Source of the DNA: Blasia pusilla
Taxonomy: Eukaryota > Marchantiophyta > Marchantiopsida > Blasiales
DNA length: 64,000 nt
Reading direction: 5' to 3'
NCBI GenBank assembly: GCA_050084515.1
Contig: CM114271.1
Location: forward strand, 63,116,001-63,180,000
A program made the position numbers and the translations under genes. The notes under the pieces are model-generated. The model had not been told where the DNA came from. It did not search any database and was given only the letters and a program-made list of their open reading frames with translations. Positions 46,031-57,282 of the stretch are shown piece after piece (the stretch's first letter is position 1; the number at the start of each line of letters is the position of its first letter).

Positions 46031-47028
46031 TGTCGCGAATAGCAAAGTCTATGGCATCCGTACCAGCAAGCAGCAAGTCATGATGATGGGTCCAATGAGG
46101 AAAGACCTTTGTGTGACCCACCAAATTTACAACCTAGACTAGCTAGTCACAAAACTAGGAAGGGCGGCGGAACCAACCGTGAGGCTAATTCTAGGTGAGA
46201 AACGCATATGCCTTGTAACTAGCCTTAGGTGAGAGAGGGGCAAAGCTACTTGCAAGGATAAATCCAAGGCAAGTAATATTTGAGTCCTTGGAGCCAAGCG
46301 CCAAGTCAAGGGCGAGAAGAAATGAACACATGAGAAGTCAAGATGGGTGAGACACCACGAGACTAGTCACTAAACGTAAAGGGCGGCAAGATAACCATGA
46401 GACCCCAAATAGGGAGTCAAGACAAGAATTAGCCTTGAGACACATGAAATATGGGTTCAAGCTCCAAGATGAATTTGGGGAACTAAGGGTTCCATGAGCT
46501 GCAAGAAGCCTCCACCAACCCATCTTAATGGATAACTAGTCAACCGTTGGTTAGTGGGTCGCGAACAACGTTTGGGTTTAGGGCCAAAATGAAGGGCTTG
46601 AGGGGTACACTAGGGAAGGTGGGATTTCCCTAGAGAACCTTAGAAATACCTATATTATTGGGAGGGGGGTAGGGGATATCCTCCCTCTCTACCCGCTCAA
46701 GCCTTTGAACCAAGAACTAACGATAATGCTTGTTTGGTCGTGTTTCACGTTTGAGCTAAGCTACGCATCTTAAAGAATGAACTTGGGTTCACTTGGGTTT
46801 AGGTGAGCAACTTGGGGAGATAGATCAAGACTCAAGGGAGAGGTTTGATAGGGAGATGTTTTGCACTTGGGAAGACTTGACTCGATTATCGCTTGGCGGC
46901 TTCTCGACTATCTACGGAACGCACAACTAATTGAGTCTTTGGGACTCCAACTAAGTCCTTCGCTTGCAAAGCTCAAGGTTAGGAGAGCTTCAAAGTGAAT
47001 CTAGGGGAAGAAGAAGACACACTCTACA
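46031..47028 (+). repeat. Gypsy A 5' LTR and primer site
   Basis: 998 bp from TGTCGCGAATAGC to CTCTACA, homologous to 56378-57282 and partly to 58905-59380 and 40670-41220 (inverted). Three bases later TGATATCAAAGCAG (47032-47045) resembles the Met-tRNA primer site TGGTATCAGAGC with two transitions, which supports the LTR end chosen. Confidence 0.82.
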
Positions 47029-47046
47029 ATGTGATATCAAAGCAGA

Positions 47047-47423
47047 TAGCACCATTGATTTGATCGGCCCCCTTGTATGAGAAGAAGCCTAGATCGATGG
47101 TTCCGACTTAGACGTCGAAGGAGTCATAGTAATATGACGTAGGTGGTTTACGGAGTAGCGTTACTAGGTTAGATAAACCTAGTAACGCTATTTTGCAAAT
47201 TTTTTCTATTAATAGAAACAAAGAAAAATAGGTAAAAACTCTAGTTTTCCCGAGTAGTCAAATAGTCGGGAGTCGCAGCGGTAGCGCATTCTCGTATGTC
47301 GAGTTATCTCCCAGTTCAGGTTCCATCGAAGCTCTTCTGTGAGCGCACGGACGGACTAGGCCACTTTGTATCTCTAAGTTTTGTAAAGATTTTAGTGATT
47401 TTGTCACTTTCTGTTTTCTCACA
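47047..47423 (+). repeat. Copia-family LTR, 5'-truncated, inside Gypsy A
   Basis: Reverse-complement match to the LTRs at 1811/17869, from TAGCACCATT to TTTTCTCACA. The first about 24 bp are missing. The central hairpin is gone. In its place is a new perfect palindrome, AGCGTTACTAGGTT with complement around AGAT (47157-47189), made by inverted copying of the flanking sequence. It separates the Gypsy A primer site from gag. Confidence 0.85.
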
Positions 47424-47426
47424 ATT

Positions 47427-49495
47427 ATGGCAGCAACGATAAGTATGGCCAAAGATAGGGATAAGGCCCGTAGGAGTAGGAAGAAGGTGATGGATTTCGA
47501 ACCGCTCCGGATTGGGGAAGGTTTGAGGGATGTGGAGATAAAGCACATTGGGCCATATTTCCCACAAGAATTCAAGAATATAGGTGAATTAAATTACTTA
47601 CGTGATCAGGATGAAGGTTTGGGAGATGAAACGTTGATCGACGTTGCCTACCCAAGACTCTTGGCAACTTGTTGGAGGAACTAGACCTCGGAGGGGCTGA
47701 CGCCCAAATGGGTGAGCCTAAGGAGTCATTTCCGGTGAAGAAGAAGGTAAGAAAGGATGCTCGAAGGAAGGTCGCGGGGGTTCAACCGCGTGCGAGTTTC
47801 AATGAGGCCATCTTTGAGGCGTTGAAGGAACAATCGCAAGCCCAAATGGAATATGTGGTTGGGGAGACCATTAGGGCATACATGTAGGTCAACTTCAATC
47901 TTTGCCCCAAGGTATCAACTACAAGAAGTGACGAAGGAGTTACCCATGTATAGAGATGAGATGGATATCAAGCACCTCAATCAATGGGTGACAAAGGTAG
48001 AGCATATTTTTGGGACTTCCCAGATTCAGAGAGCTAGGTGGAGAGTTGAGGCCTCGTTCAAATTAGAGGCATATGCACTCACATACTACCAAGAATATTC
48101 TAAGGACCAAAACACCACGGAGCTGGATAGAGGGGTGTTTGCCTTAGAATGAGGAGGTGTTTGGCACCTTAAGATCAAGCAATCCAAGCCAAAATTCGAT
48201 TGCAAAAAATCCAATTAGAAGGCTCAATTGTGAGTTTTATTTCTCACTTCCATGAGACTTTGGTGATGATTGAAGATATGTCAAAGCTTGATAAAATCTT
48301 CAAATTTTTGGAGGGAATGCCACCCAAGTTGAAACAGAAAGTGAAAGAGAAAAGTGTTATGCAAGTTTGGGAAGCTAAAGGCGGTCATTGACATGGCTAC
48401 TCAACTAGTGGTGGGAAATTTGAGTCTTGAGAAGCGAGACAAGATGGTCCCCATTACAAATGCATGACAAGCATCTTTTGGTGGGGCAAACAAGAGGAAA
48501 CCCAAAGAAACAAGGCCACATGTGGGGTTAGAACCCAAAAGGTTTAAACCTCAATAATTTCCAAGTTCCAAGCAAGGGGAGATTTCAAGAGAAGGTGGCA
48601 TAAGAGGGTGTTATGTGTGCGGTGATCTTGGTTATTTCAAGTTGGAGTTTCCCAAGGTAAAAGGCACCAATGCATGGAAGGCAAGACTGCTATTGTGACG
48701 AACAAGAGCAATCAACAAGCATGAGAACATTGGCCTAGTAAGGGAGACTAACGCCTTTACGTTTAGCAAGTTTTCTCAAAAGACTTCAATGATTGAGTTG
48801 AGGAAAGGTGATGAGCCTTCCAAGAAGTTGCATAAGGATGCTAGTGAGTGCCAATTTCTAGTTAAGGTACTAATTGCAAGAAAATTTATGGTTGCTTTGA
48901 TGGACATAAGGGAGATCTACAACTTCTCAGATCTGAAGGAAGTGGAGAGGATGGGAGTACCAGTAATTGACATGGAGCAACCCCAAGTTGTGATCTATGA
49001 AAAAAAAACTTGGGAACCACCTCAACCCAAGCGTTGAATATTAATAAAGATGGTGATTCTAGGAGTGCAAGCCGAGTTTAGGGCTAGGGAAATTTTTGTA
49101 GTATTAGCTTAGGTGATATAGATATGATTTTATCACTTAGATTTTTTCGTAGACATGCCATAGTGAGAAGATCAGCCAAAGGCATATTAAAGGTTTCTCT
49201 TTGTCATGGAGAGGCCATGAGGATTCTTGAGATTCAAAGTGCAAAGTTGTATCCTCAAATTTTGAGGATTGATCAAGTAAAGCATGTTGCTCAATTGATT
49301 TCAGCCAAGCAAGTGGAAAAAGGTCTAAAGGTTGGGTTCCAAATTCCCAATGTTGGGGATTCACTTTGAAAGTTGAGGAGCTTGAATTGGATAATGCACG
49401 TCTAATGGAGGAACTAAAAGGAAACCTTACGCCTAGAGTATGGAATATCTTGGAATGGGTCGGGGATATCTTAACCAAGGAAATTCCAAAAGGTT
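47427..49495 (+). pseudogene. Gypsy A gag and protease region
   Basis: Starts MAATISMAKDRDKARRSRKK and runs in broken frames. Gag core pieces: MDIKHLNQWVTKVEHIFG, ARWRVEASFKLEAYALTYYQ (about 47960-48090) and EGMPPKLKQKVKEKS (about 48310). A zinc knuckle with its last Cys lost, CYVCGDLGYFKLEF, lies at about 48620-48655. The protease region shows ALMDIREIYNF (about 48895-48930), where the active-site DTG or DSG has become DIR. It ends at EIPKGL, where the Gypsy B insertion starts at 49496. The matching RT start is at 53428. Not functional. Confidence 0.75.
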
Positions 49496-49852
49496 TGCGT
49501 GTAACTCTCCAACTCACGGAACAACTCTAGAGTTGCTCAAAGGTAGCATGCCTCTCAAGGCCTCTCCTCTTCTTTTATATACTTAGAGATAGGTACAATG
49601 AACACAAATTAGCTCTACCTATCCTTATGCTACGTGTCCTATTATCATAGCATTAGAGAATCTCCTTTGGACTCTAATATCCCAACCTCATCTTCCTCAA
49701 CCCATCCTTATCTTCCTTTTCCCCAACTTATGGCCCCACTCTCATCTTTATCTTGTTTATCTTGTCTTTTCTCTTTTTGGTTGATTCTTTTCCACTTATG
49801 GGCTTCATGTCATAGATTCTAACTTAACTATGACTACCAAAGGATGGTTACA
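49496..49852 (-). repeat. Gypsy B 3' LTR
   Basis: 357 bp from TGCGTGTAACTC to GATGGTTACA. On the minus strand it begins TGTAACCATCC directly after a purine-rich AAATGGGGCGAGC that follows the pol stop codon. It has a minus-strand TATA box (GTATATAAAAG, about 49575-49586). No second copy was found, so the boundaries rest on the Gypsy A frame and on TG...CA. Confidence 0.6.
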
Positions 49853-49889
49853 AAGCTCGCCCCATTTAAGACACAACGTCCTCGTTGTG

Positions 49890-52494
49890 AGAACTTTCAA
49901 ACTCTTGCACTATTAATGGTGCGTTGGCCAAGTTGGCTGAGGGTTCCCACGTGGCCTCAAATAGTGAATATCCTTTCCATTGGACCAAGTATTCAACTTA
50001 TTGGTGATGAGCTTCTCTAGTGCGTTTCTTCAAGATACGTTCCACTTCAAATTCTTCATGATCTCCGACTATTTGAGGTAGTTATGGAGTGACAATATTG
50101 TCCTCAAATCTCTTAGGGCATGGAATAAACAGTCAAAGAAGAGACATGAGATATATGATGGATCTTCATATGCATCGATAGATCTAGCTTATACGCCACA
50201 GGGCCCACTTTTTGTAGGATAGTGAAAGGCCCAATATAGCGAGGATTAAGCTTACGAACTCCTACTAATGATAAATTCCTACTCCTAATGGCTTGGTTGT
50301 TTCTAACCAAGCCTTGCCCCCTTCAAAAAACTTGACATCTCGACAATGAGCATCTGTATGTTGTTTTTATCAACTTTGGGCAATAGCCAACTTCTCCTTA
50401 GCAAGTTGAACCCCTTTCTGAATCTAGTATACAAACTTATTAACTACAACTACCTTTGTAGCTTCCCTCAGACTTTTCCCTATTTGAGTGAGACTAGAAG
50501 GAATTAGGAGATGCTCGCCAGACATTAAAAAGAACGGTGTGGCCTTAGTGGAAGAGTTCATGGAATTATTATATGAGAACTCTACTAAGGGTAACAATGA
50601 GTCCCATCCTTGTTGATCCTCCAATGTTAAGGCGCATAGCATATCCTCAATGGTACAGTTGGCCCTTTCAATTTATCCATCACTTTGAGGGTGATAAGTC
50701 GTAGATATGGCTAGTTTAGTTTTGAGCAATCCGAATAAAGCCTTCCAAAATAAACTCGTGAAATGGGTTTCCCTATCAATGATAAGCACTTTAGGAAGAC
50801 GATGATGGATAAAGACTATCTCGATGTAGATCCTAGCCAACTCTGGTGTAGTCTTAGTCTTATTGGTCGGACGAAGGTGTATCATCTTGCTTAGTCTATC
50901 CATAAAGACTACAATAGAGTCATATCCCATGATCGTACATGATAGCTCACAAACAAGATCCAAAGTGACTTATCCCCAATATTTTTGAGGTATTGGAATG
51001 GGCTGTAATAATCTTGCTGGTTTTGTGTTACTAGCCTTGATTTGATGACAAATCCTACAACTCCTTACATATACTTCAACATCTTTTCTCATTTTGGGCC
51101 AATAATATGCCCGTTGTAATTTCTCTAAGGTTTTTTCAGCTCCCACATTACTCGCAATGATTGTGTCATAAGCTTCAGAAAATACTTGAGTGCGGAGCTG
51201 TGGATCTTGTGGGATCTATACTTTACCTTGATGGAAAACCAATCCTTGAGCCTTGTGTACTTTGTTGGCCTGAATAGCAACTGCAATTTCTTCATCCTCC
51301 TTTATGGCTTTGGATAACTTTTTTCACCAACTAGAGTGAATCTCCACTTCAAACATGTTATGCATCTGTGGTATACGAGTCAAGGTGTCTGCCAACAACT
51401 TCTTTCCTTCCACATAGAAAATTTTCATGGTGAATTATTGTCACCATTTTGCCCATCGAATTTGGCATTTGGAGAGCTCTTTTTGGGACTCTAAGTAAAC
51501 CAAGGGCTTGTGATCAATCTCCACCACAAACTCCTTATCGCCCAAGTATTGTTTCCGATGCTTGGTTGCTAACACAATAGCGAGTTCTTCTCGGTGAGTT
51601 GTATGGTAGTTTTACTCCGCTAGCAATAGCTTACGAGAAAAGAAGGCAATATGATGCCATCCATCCTCCCATTCTTGTTGTAGTACTCCTCCAATCTTAG
51701 TACTTGAAGCATGTATGGCCAACTTGATGGGTCAATTTGGATCATACCACTTCAAAATAGGGGCTTTGATCAAGGCATCCTTTAATGATTGAAAAGGAAT
51801 CTCTTGTGATGTGCCCCAATTCATTTTTGTCCTTTCCCTAGTAAAGCCGTCAAGGATTGTGCAATTTGAGCAAAATCTTTGACAAATCTTCGATAGAATC
51901 CTATTAATCCTAGAAAACTCTTCAATTGAGTTTGATCCTCAAATGCACTCCATTTTTGGATCGCTTCTATCTTCTCACTCATCACTTGAATGCCTTATGC
52001 GCTTACTCGATGCCCTAGATAATAAATTTATGTTTTACTGAACTCATATTTTGAAGCTTTAGCATACAACTTATTATCTCTTAAGATTTGAACGACTTCT
52101 CGTAGATGATTAATATGCTCCTCTATGGTTTTACTTTAGACTAAGATATCATCTAAGAATATAATGACAGACTTATCTAAATATGGACAAAAGATATCAT
52201 TCATTAGGCCCATAAAGGTTGCAGGTGCATTAGTAAGACCAAATGGCATGACTAAGTATTCAAAGCGTCCAAACCTAGTACGAAAAGCAGTCTTGGGTAC
52301 ATCTTCATCCGCAATTCGAATTTGGTTCTAGCGCTTCTAAGGTCAAGTTTAGTGAAGTATTTTTCTTCTTGTAGTTGGTCGAACAAATCATCCATTCTTG
52401 ATTATGGATATTTATTTTTTACTGTTTGTTGATTTAGTGCTCGATAGTCGATACACAGTTGCATGCTTCTATCCTTCTTTTTCACAAAAAGGAC
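49890..52494 (-). pseudogene. Gypsy B pol: RT, RNase H, integrase, chromodomain
   Basis: Minus strand. [22 protein letters not shown] (about 52440-52494), EEKYFTKLDL, then FLDDILV (about 52150). RNase H: THREELAIVLATKHRKQYLG, VVEIDHKPLVYLESQ (about 51490-51610). Integrase zinc finger SNVGAEKTL...CRICHQIK (about 51040-51150). Catalytic core: MDLVCELSCT, VVFMDRLSKMIHL, DRETHFTSLFW, TYHPQSDG (50673-50963) and the GPFTILQKVG part (about 50200). C-terminal chromodomain: EEFEVERILKKRTREA...VEYLVQWKGYS...ATWEP (about 49940-50065). Natural stop near 49870. Stops and frameshifts throughout. The chromodomain would bind methylated histone tails and steer integration. Confidence 0.85.
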
Positions 52495-53427
52495 AAGTAT
52501 TTAGAATCGGACATTCTAGTAAAAACTGACGGGGACTGCCTTAAAGCCCAATGTCTCTTTCTCCTACACAAAATTTGGCAGTGCTTCTGCGTTGATTCTT
52601 CCCAAAAAAATGTAAAACCTGTAAAAATGCAAATCAGCAAGCGACATGGTGCTCCCGAAAGCACCGACATGGGGCAACCCGCCCCCATACTGAATCCCTA
52701 TCAGAAATTGGGCAGTGCTTCCGCGCGCCACTCTTCCACACGAAAAATTGGCAAATGCAAAGAACAATCCAAGCAACCCTTCCTCCGATGAGCACTCCCA
52801 TGCGCCGTTGAACGGGGAACACGATCCCCAACTTGCAAAAATAGCGAGTGACCACCGAGCTCCCCCATGAAGCTCTCTCACTCTCTCATTCTCTCTTTGT
52901 AAAGTAAGATCCAATCTCTCTCTACACAATCTCACACAATCTCACACCATAGCTCTCAAAGGTGTGCAATCTGTCTCATGTCAAACCAAACCCACTCTCC
53001 TAATGAGAGGCTTGGGTTACACTTACAAGGCAAGGGACCATAGCTGCACCGCCTCATGCCAAGACGTTCAACAAAGAGAGAATGAGCTCTCAAGCTCTCT
53101 CTTTTTGGGATATATACCCCTCCTCTCTCCCAAACTCTCTCCATGGTAACCTATTCTCCCAAGTCACCTCCTTGGCTCTTGACCTGATGTAGGAGGTCAA
53201 GGGCCACTTATAAAAAATAGAAAGTCGATCATATACTCAAAATGGTACTTACCTAAAATAGTAAGTTCCTCAATAAGGCTCCAAATGAGCCAAGACGAAG
53301 GGGAAACCTGCTCTCTTAGGTTTCTCGGGGCCTCAGCAGGTCATCCTCGACCTCCTAGGCCTGTCCTCCACTACTCTTGAAGACGCTCTACTAGATCTCA
53401 CCGATCTATCCTAAAGGACGTGACATA
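52495..53427 (-). repeat. LTR-like block, family X copy 2
   Basis: On the minus strand it starts TGTCACGTCC at 53427. The part 52976-53427 matches 29815-30273. The left part (52495-52900) has higher GC and repeats a block, GGCAGTGCTTC (52587 and 52713), and the GAAGCACTGCC reverse form in ORFs. It ends abruptly against Gypsy B RT at 52494 and against Gypsy A RT at 53428 (AGGCAACACGTGG). It may be the 5' LTR of another element that replaced the Gypsy B start. Confidence 0.5.
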
Positions 53428-55895
53428 GGCAACACGTGGATCATAAGATCGAACTCAAACCCGAAACGGCCCCGATCATGAGGAAATCATGGAGGGTGAC
53501 TCCCAAGAAAGGAAACTCACGTATAAGCACATTAAGGCATTGGAGAAAAGCGAGTTCATTTGTCCAAGTAAGTGGGCATTTGGAGGCCCTTCCCTATTCA
53601 TCTCAAAGAAGGATGGGTCTATGCACTTTTGCGTGGATTACAAAGCATTGAACATCAAGAACAAGTACAAGTGACCATCAAGAACAAGTATCCATTGCCT
53701 TTGGCAAATGACTTGACTGATGCGGTGGCAAGGTCCAAGTGTTTTACCAAGATAGACTTAAGGCAAGGGTATTACCAAATCTGAATTGCAATAGGGGATG
53801 AACATAAGGCCGTGATGAGGATAAGATTTGGAACTCATGAGTTCCTAGTGATGCCATTTGGACTAACTAACACGTTTGCTACATTCATGACTCTCATGAA
53901 TACTATCTTTCAAGATTTGTTAGATAGAGGAGTAATGGTGTTCTTTTATGACATCCTCATATATTTGGTAACCCAAGAGGAACATGAGGTTCTCCTCAAA
54001 GAAGTTTTGGGGCGGTTGAAGAAGAAAATTCTACTTGCAAGACCTTGTAAGAGTTGCTTCATGGTCTAAGAAGTGGAATACTTGGGACATACGTTAATAA
54101 TAAAAGGCATATGACCTAGTTATGACAAGCTCGAGGCTATCAAGTTGTCGTCAGCACCAAGGAATTTGACTAAGACATGATCATTTGTTGGATTTGTAAC
54201 CTTCTATAGTCTAAGAAGATACATCCATGATTTTGCCAAGGTTTTCACACCACTCTATGACTCAACGTGGAAAGCAACGATATTCTAATGGTCCAAGGAG
54301 TGTCAGGGGACGTTTGAGCAACTAAAGTTTCTAGTAAGCAACCCTCTTGTACTCAAATAGCTAGAAATGGGATCTCATTCGAAGTTTGGACCGATATATC
54401 TAACTTTGAGATTGGGGAGGGGGCGGGCTGCTAAACCAAATGGGTCAACCACTTTCTTATGAGCTGGAAAAATTAGAGAACAAATGGCCACTTATGAGAG
54501 GGAGATGTATATGATGATCGATTGCCTCAAGAAGTGGGAAGTATATTTGTTACATAGTTCGCACTTTAAGGTTTATATTGACAATATCACTTCCAATTAT
54601 TTTTCAAGGTATCATAAGGACCAAGGTTCTCAAGATTCATCATGTTGCATCTTAGGTGAGACATCCAAGTCAAGTAGCAACCTTGGAGATTCTTAAGAAC
54701 TATTCCTACTTGCCATCTTAAGATAAAGATACCATAAAATATATCCAATTGTGTTTGGTTTGTCAAAAGAACCAAATAGACTATGGCAAGATGATAGGGC
54801 TTCTTCAACCTTTGCCAATTCCGAGCAGATTATGGGAAAGTGTTATTATGGATTTCATTGTGGGAATATCTGAGTCAAAAGGTTTTAATTTGATCATGGT
54901 AGTAGTAGATTGATTTTCAAAGATGGGAGTTCCGACTAGAAATATAGTCGCGGCGTTGGAGGCAGCTCATCTTTTCTTTTTAAATATTTTTAGACATTGA
55001 GATCTACCAAGTGAGTTGGTATCCAATTGGCACATCAAGTTTTTCTCTAGGTTTTGGACTTAGAGTGGATTTGCTCCTAAGTTCGGATGATCACTCAAAT
55101 ACGGTGGATCAAGCAAAACATGTAAACTTAGTGCTTGAGGAGTATCTACAAAACTACGTTTTGTTAGATCAAATAGATTGGGTAGAGCATTTCCCTATGG
55201 TAGAATTGAAGTATAATATTTCTACGCGTTTGGCGACACGACACACACCATCTATTGGGATTGGGCTTCAATCCTAGAACCCCAACATGGTTTAAAGAAT
55301 TGAAGGCATCTCAAGTGAGGAGTTCCATGCTCGCAATGGAGGACTTCTTGGTGAAGCTATTGTAGGACAAGAGAGAGGCTTCCACGTTTTTAGAACACAC
55401 TCAACATTGCTACAAGCGCCAAGCTAATGTTCATAGGCAAGATGTAAGCTTTGAAGTTGGGGATCTCATCTAGCTAAGACAAAGGTCCCACCAATTACCT
55501 TCAAGAATCTCCAAGAAGTTGGCACCAAGATATGCAGGATCCTTCAAGATACTCAAAAAGGTTAAGGAGGTATCATACCGATTGAGGTTAAGTTACCATT
55601 ATAATTGGAGATAAGGCAATTTCATGATGTGTTCCATGTTAGTGAACTAAAAGGCATTCCTAGATTATCAAGACTCCTCTCTAACAAGATTGTTGCAACC
55701 CGATCTTATGATAATCGAAGACCAAGAGGAGTTCAAAGTTGAGATTATACTGGATGAGTGTAGAGTAAAGAGAGTGAAGGAAATTAGTAAATGAGTACTT
55801 AGTGGCATGGAAAGGTTTGATTTATGTGAAAGAACGTGGGAATTAGAAAGTAATTACACTCATGTTCGAGAACTTACAGAGGAATTTAGAAGTAG
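53428..55895 (+). pseudogene. Gypsy A pol: RT, RNase H, integrase, chromodomain
   Basis: RT opens with VDHKIELKPETAPI-type sequence (53434), then [52 protein letters not shown] and VFFYDILIYL (about 53940-53970, where the catalytic YxDD has become FYDI). RNase H: MATYEREMYMMIDCLKKWEV (54484). Integrase: CLVCQKNQ (about 54750), QPLPIPSRLWESVIMDFIVG (54800-54860), then heavily broken. A GPY-like piece: PRYAGSFKILKKV (about 55525). Chromodomain remnant: EDQEEFKVEIILDE...RTWELESNYTH (about 55715-55865). Stops at many points. Confidence 0.8.
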
Positions 55896-56366
55896 AAAAT
55901 CGCACGCAAGGTAGATGGTGAGATTACATTTTGGCGCATAGTTGGTACATAGTGGCTAGTTTGTAGAATTTCTATTGGCCGTATTTTTCTTTGGATGACA
56001 ATATTAATAGTATGCAAAAACTTGGAAATTTCCAATAATTCAAGAAAGTGTCCAAAAATTTTCTTGAATGAGAAACGAGTTTTGAATTTTTCATTAGGAT
56101 GCATGTGCTTGTGATTGGAGCATGACTTGTATATATTGTGGCATTATGAGATTAGATGGTTGAGCTTGACACGTTTTACTACCGCAAAAGTGTCATATGC
56201 TTAGTATGACCCGACACACCTTGTTAGATTACATTGGCGTAGGCTTGGGTATCCAATGAGGGTTAAAGCCATAACCCAAGGCGTTGGAAAATTCAAACCA
56301 AGGATTACCTATGGTGTCCTTAGGGGGGGCGGGGAAACTCAAGTGAACGAGGATGTTGACTCAGCT

Positions 56367-57282
56367 AAGTGGGGGAGTGTCGCGAATAGCTAAGTCTATG
56401 GCACCCACACTAGCGGGGGATATGGGAAGCGAGTCCTGATTGTGGGTCAAGAAGGAAAGACCTTGGTATGACCCACCAAAGTTCCAACCTTGACTTACTA
56501 GTCGCAAGATTAGGAAGGGTGGCGAAACCAACCGCGGGACTAACACACTAGGCAAAACGTGCACGTGTCTTGTGACTAGCCTTAGCTGAGAAAGGGGAAT
56601 AGCTACTCATGGAGATAAAGCCAAGGCAAGCAAGGTTTGAGACATTGGAGCCAAGCGTCAAGTCAAGGGTGAGAAGCAAGAAACATATGAGTAGTCAAGA
56701 TGGGCTAGATGTTGCAAGACTAGTCACGAAACGCAAAGGGCGGCACGATAACCATGAGATGCCAAATGGGAAGTTAAGACGGCACTACCCATTAGACACA
56801 TGAAACATAGGTTTGAGCTCCAAGATGCATTTGGGGATTTAAGATTTGCATAAGTTCTAAGAGGCCTCAGCGAAGCCATCTTGATGGATAACTAGTCAAA
56901 AGTTGGTTCGTGGGTCGCGAAATATGTTTAAGTTGAGGACCAAAATCAAAGGCCCAAGGGAGACAATGGGGAAGGTGGAGTTTCTGTGGAGAACCTCAGA
57001 AGTACCTATAGGGAAGCGACACTCTCGATCCCCCTCTTTGTGCTTAAGCCCTTGAATCGGGAACTAATCATGATGCGTGTTCAGTTGTGTTTCAAATATA
57101 AGCTAAGGAACACACCTTGAGGAATAAACTGACGCACTCTGGTTTAGGGAAGCAACTTGGAGAGATAGATCAAGGCTCAGGGAAGAGGTTTCCTAGGGAG
57201 ACGCTACACACTTAAGAAGATTCGACTCGATTAGCGCTTGGCGACTTCTCGGCTACCTACAGAACGTGAAATTGATTGAGTC
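56367..57282 (+). repeat. Gypsy A polypurine tract and truncated 3' LTR
   Basis: AAGTGGGGGAG (56367-56377) directly precedes TGTCGCGAATAGC at 56378. The LTR follows the 5' copy with many substitutions to GATTGAGTC at 57282. The last part (about 95 bp of the 5' LTR) is absent. Confidence 0.82.

Larger units (their letters stand above)
49496..52494 (-). mobile_element. Chromodomain Gypsy B, 5'-truncated
   Basis: A minus-strand element nested in Gypsy A. Its 3' LTR is at 49496-49852, followed (reading leftward to right) by chromodomain, integrase, RNase H and RT. The frame stops inside the start of RT at 52494, so gag, protease and 5' LTR are missing or replaced by the block 52495-53427. The gene order shows a chromovirus. 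Confidence 0.78.
46031..57282 (+). mobile_element. Chromodomain Ty3/Gypsy element (Gypsy A)
   Basis: 5' LTR 46031-47028, primer site 47032-47045, gag 47427-49495, pol 53428-55895, polypurine tract 56367-56377 and 3' LTR 56378-57282 (3'-truncated). Order RT, RNase H, integrase, chromodomain marks a chromovirus. It is interrupted by a Copia-family LTR (47047-47423), and between gag and RT by Gypsy B and an LTR-like block (49496-53427). Every coding part has stops. Confidence 0.85.
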
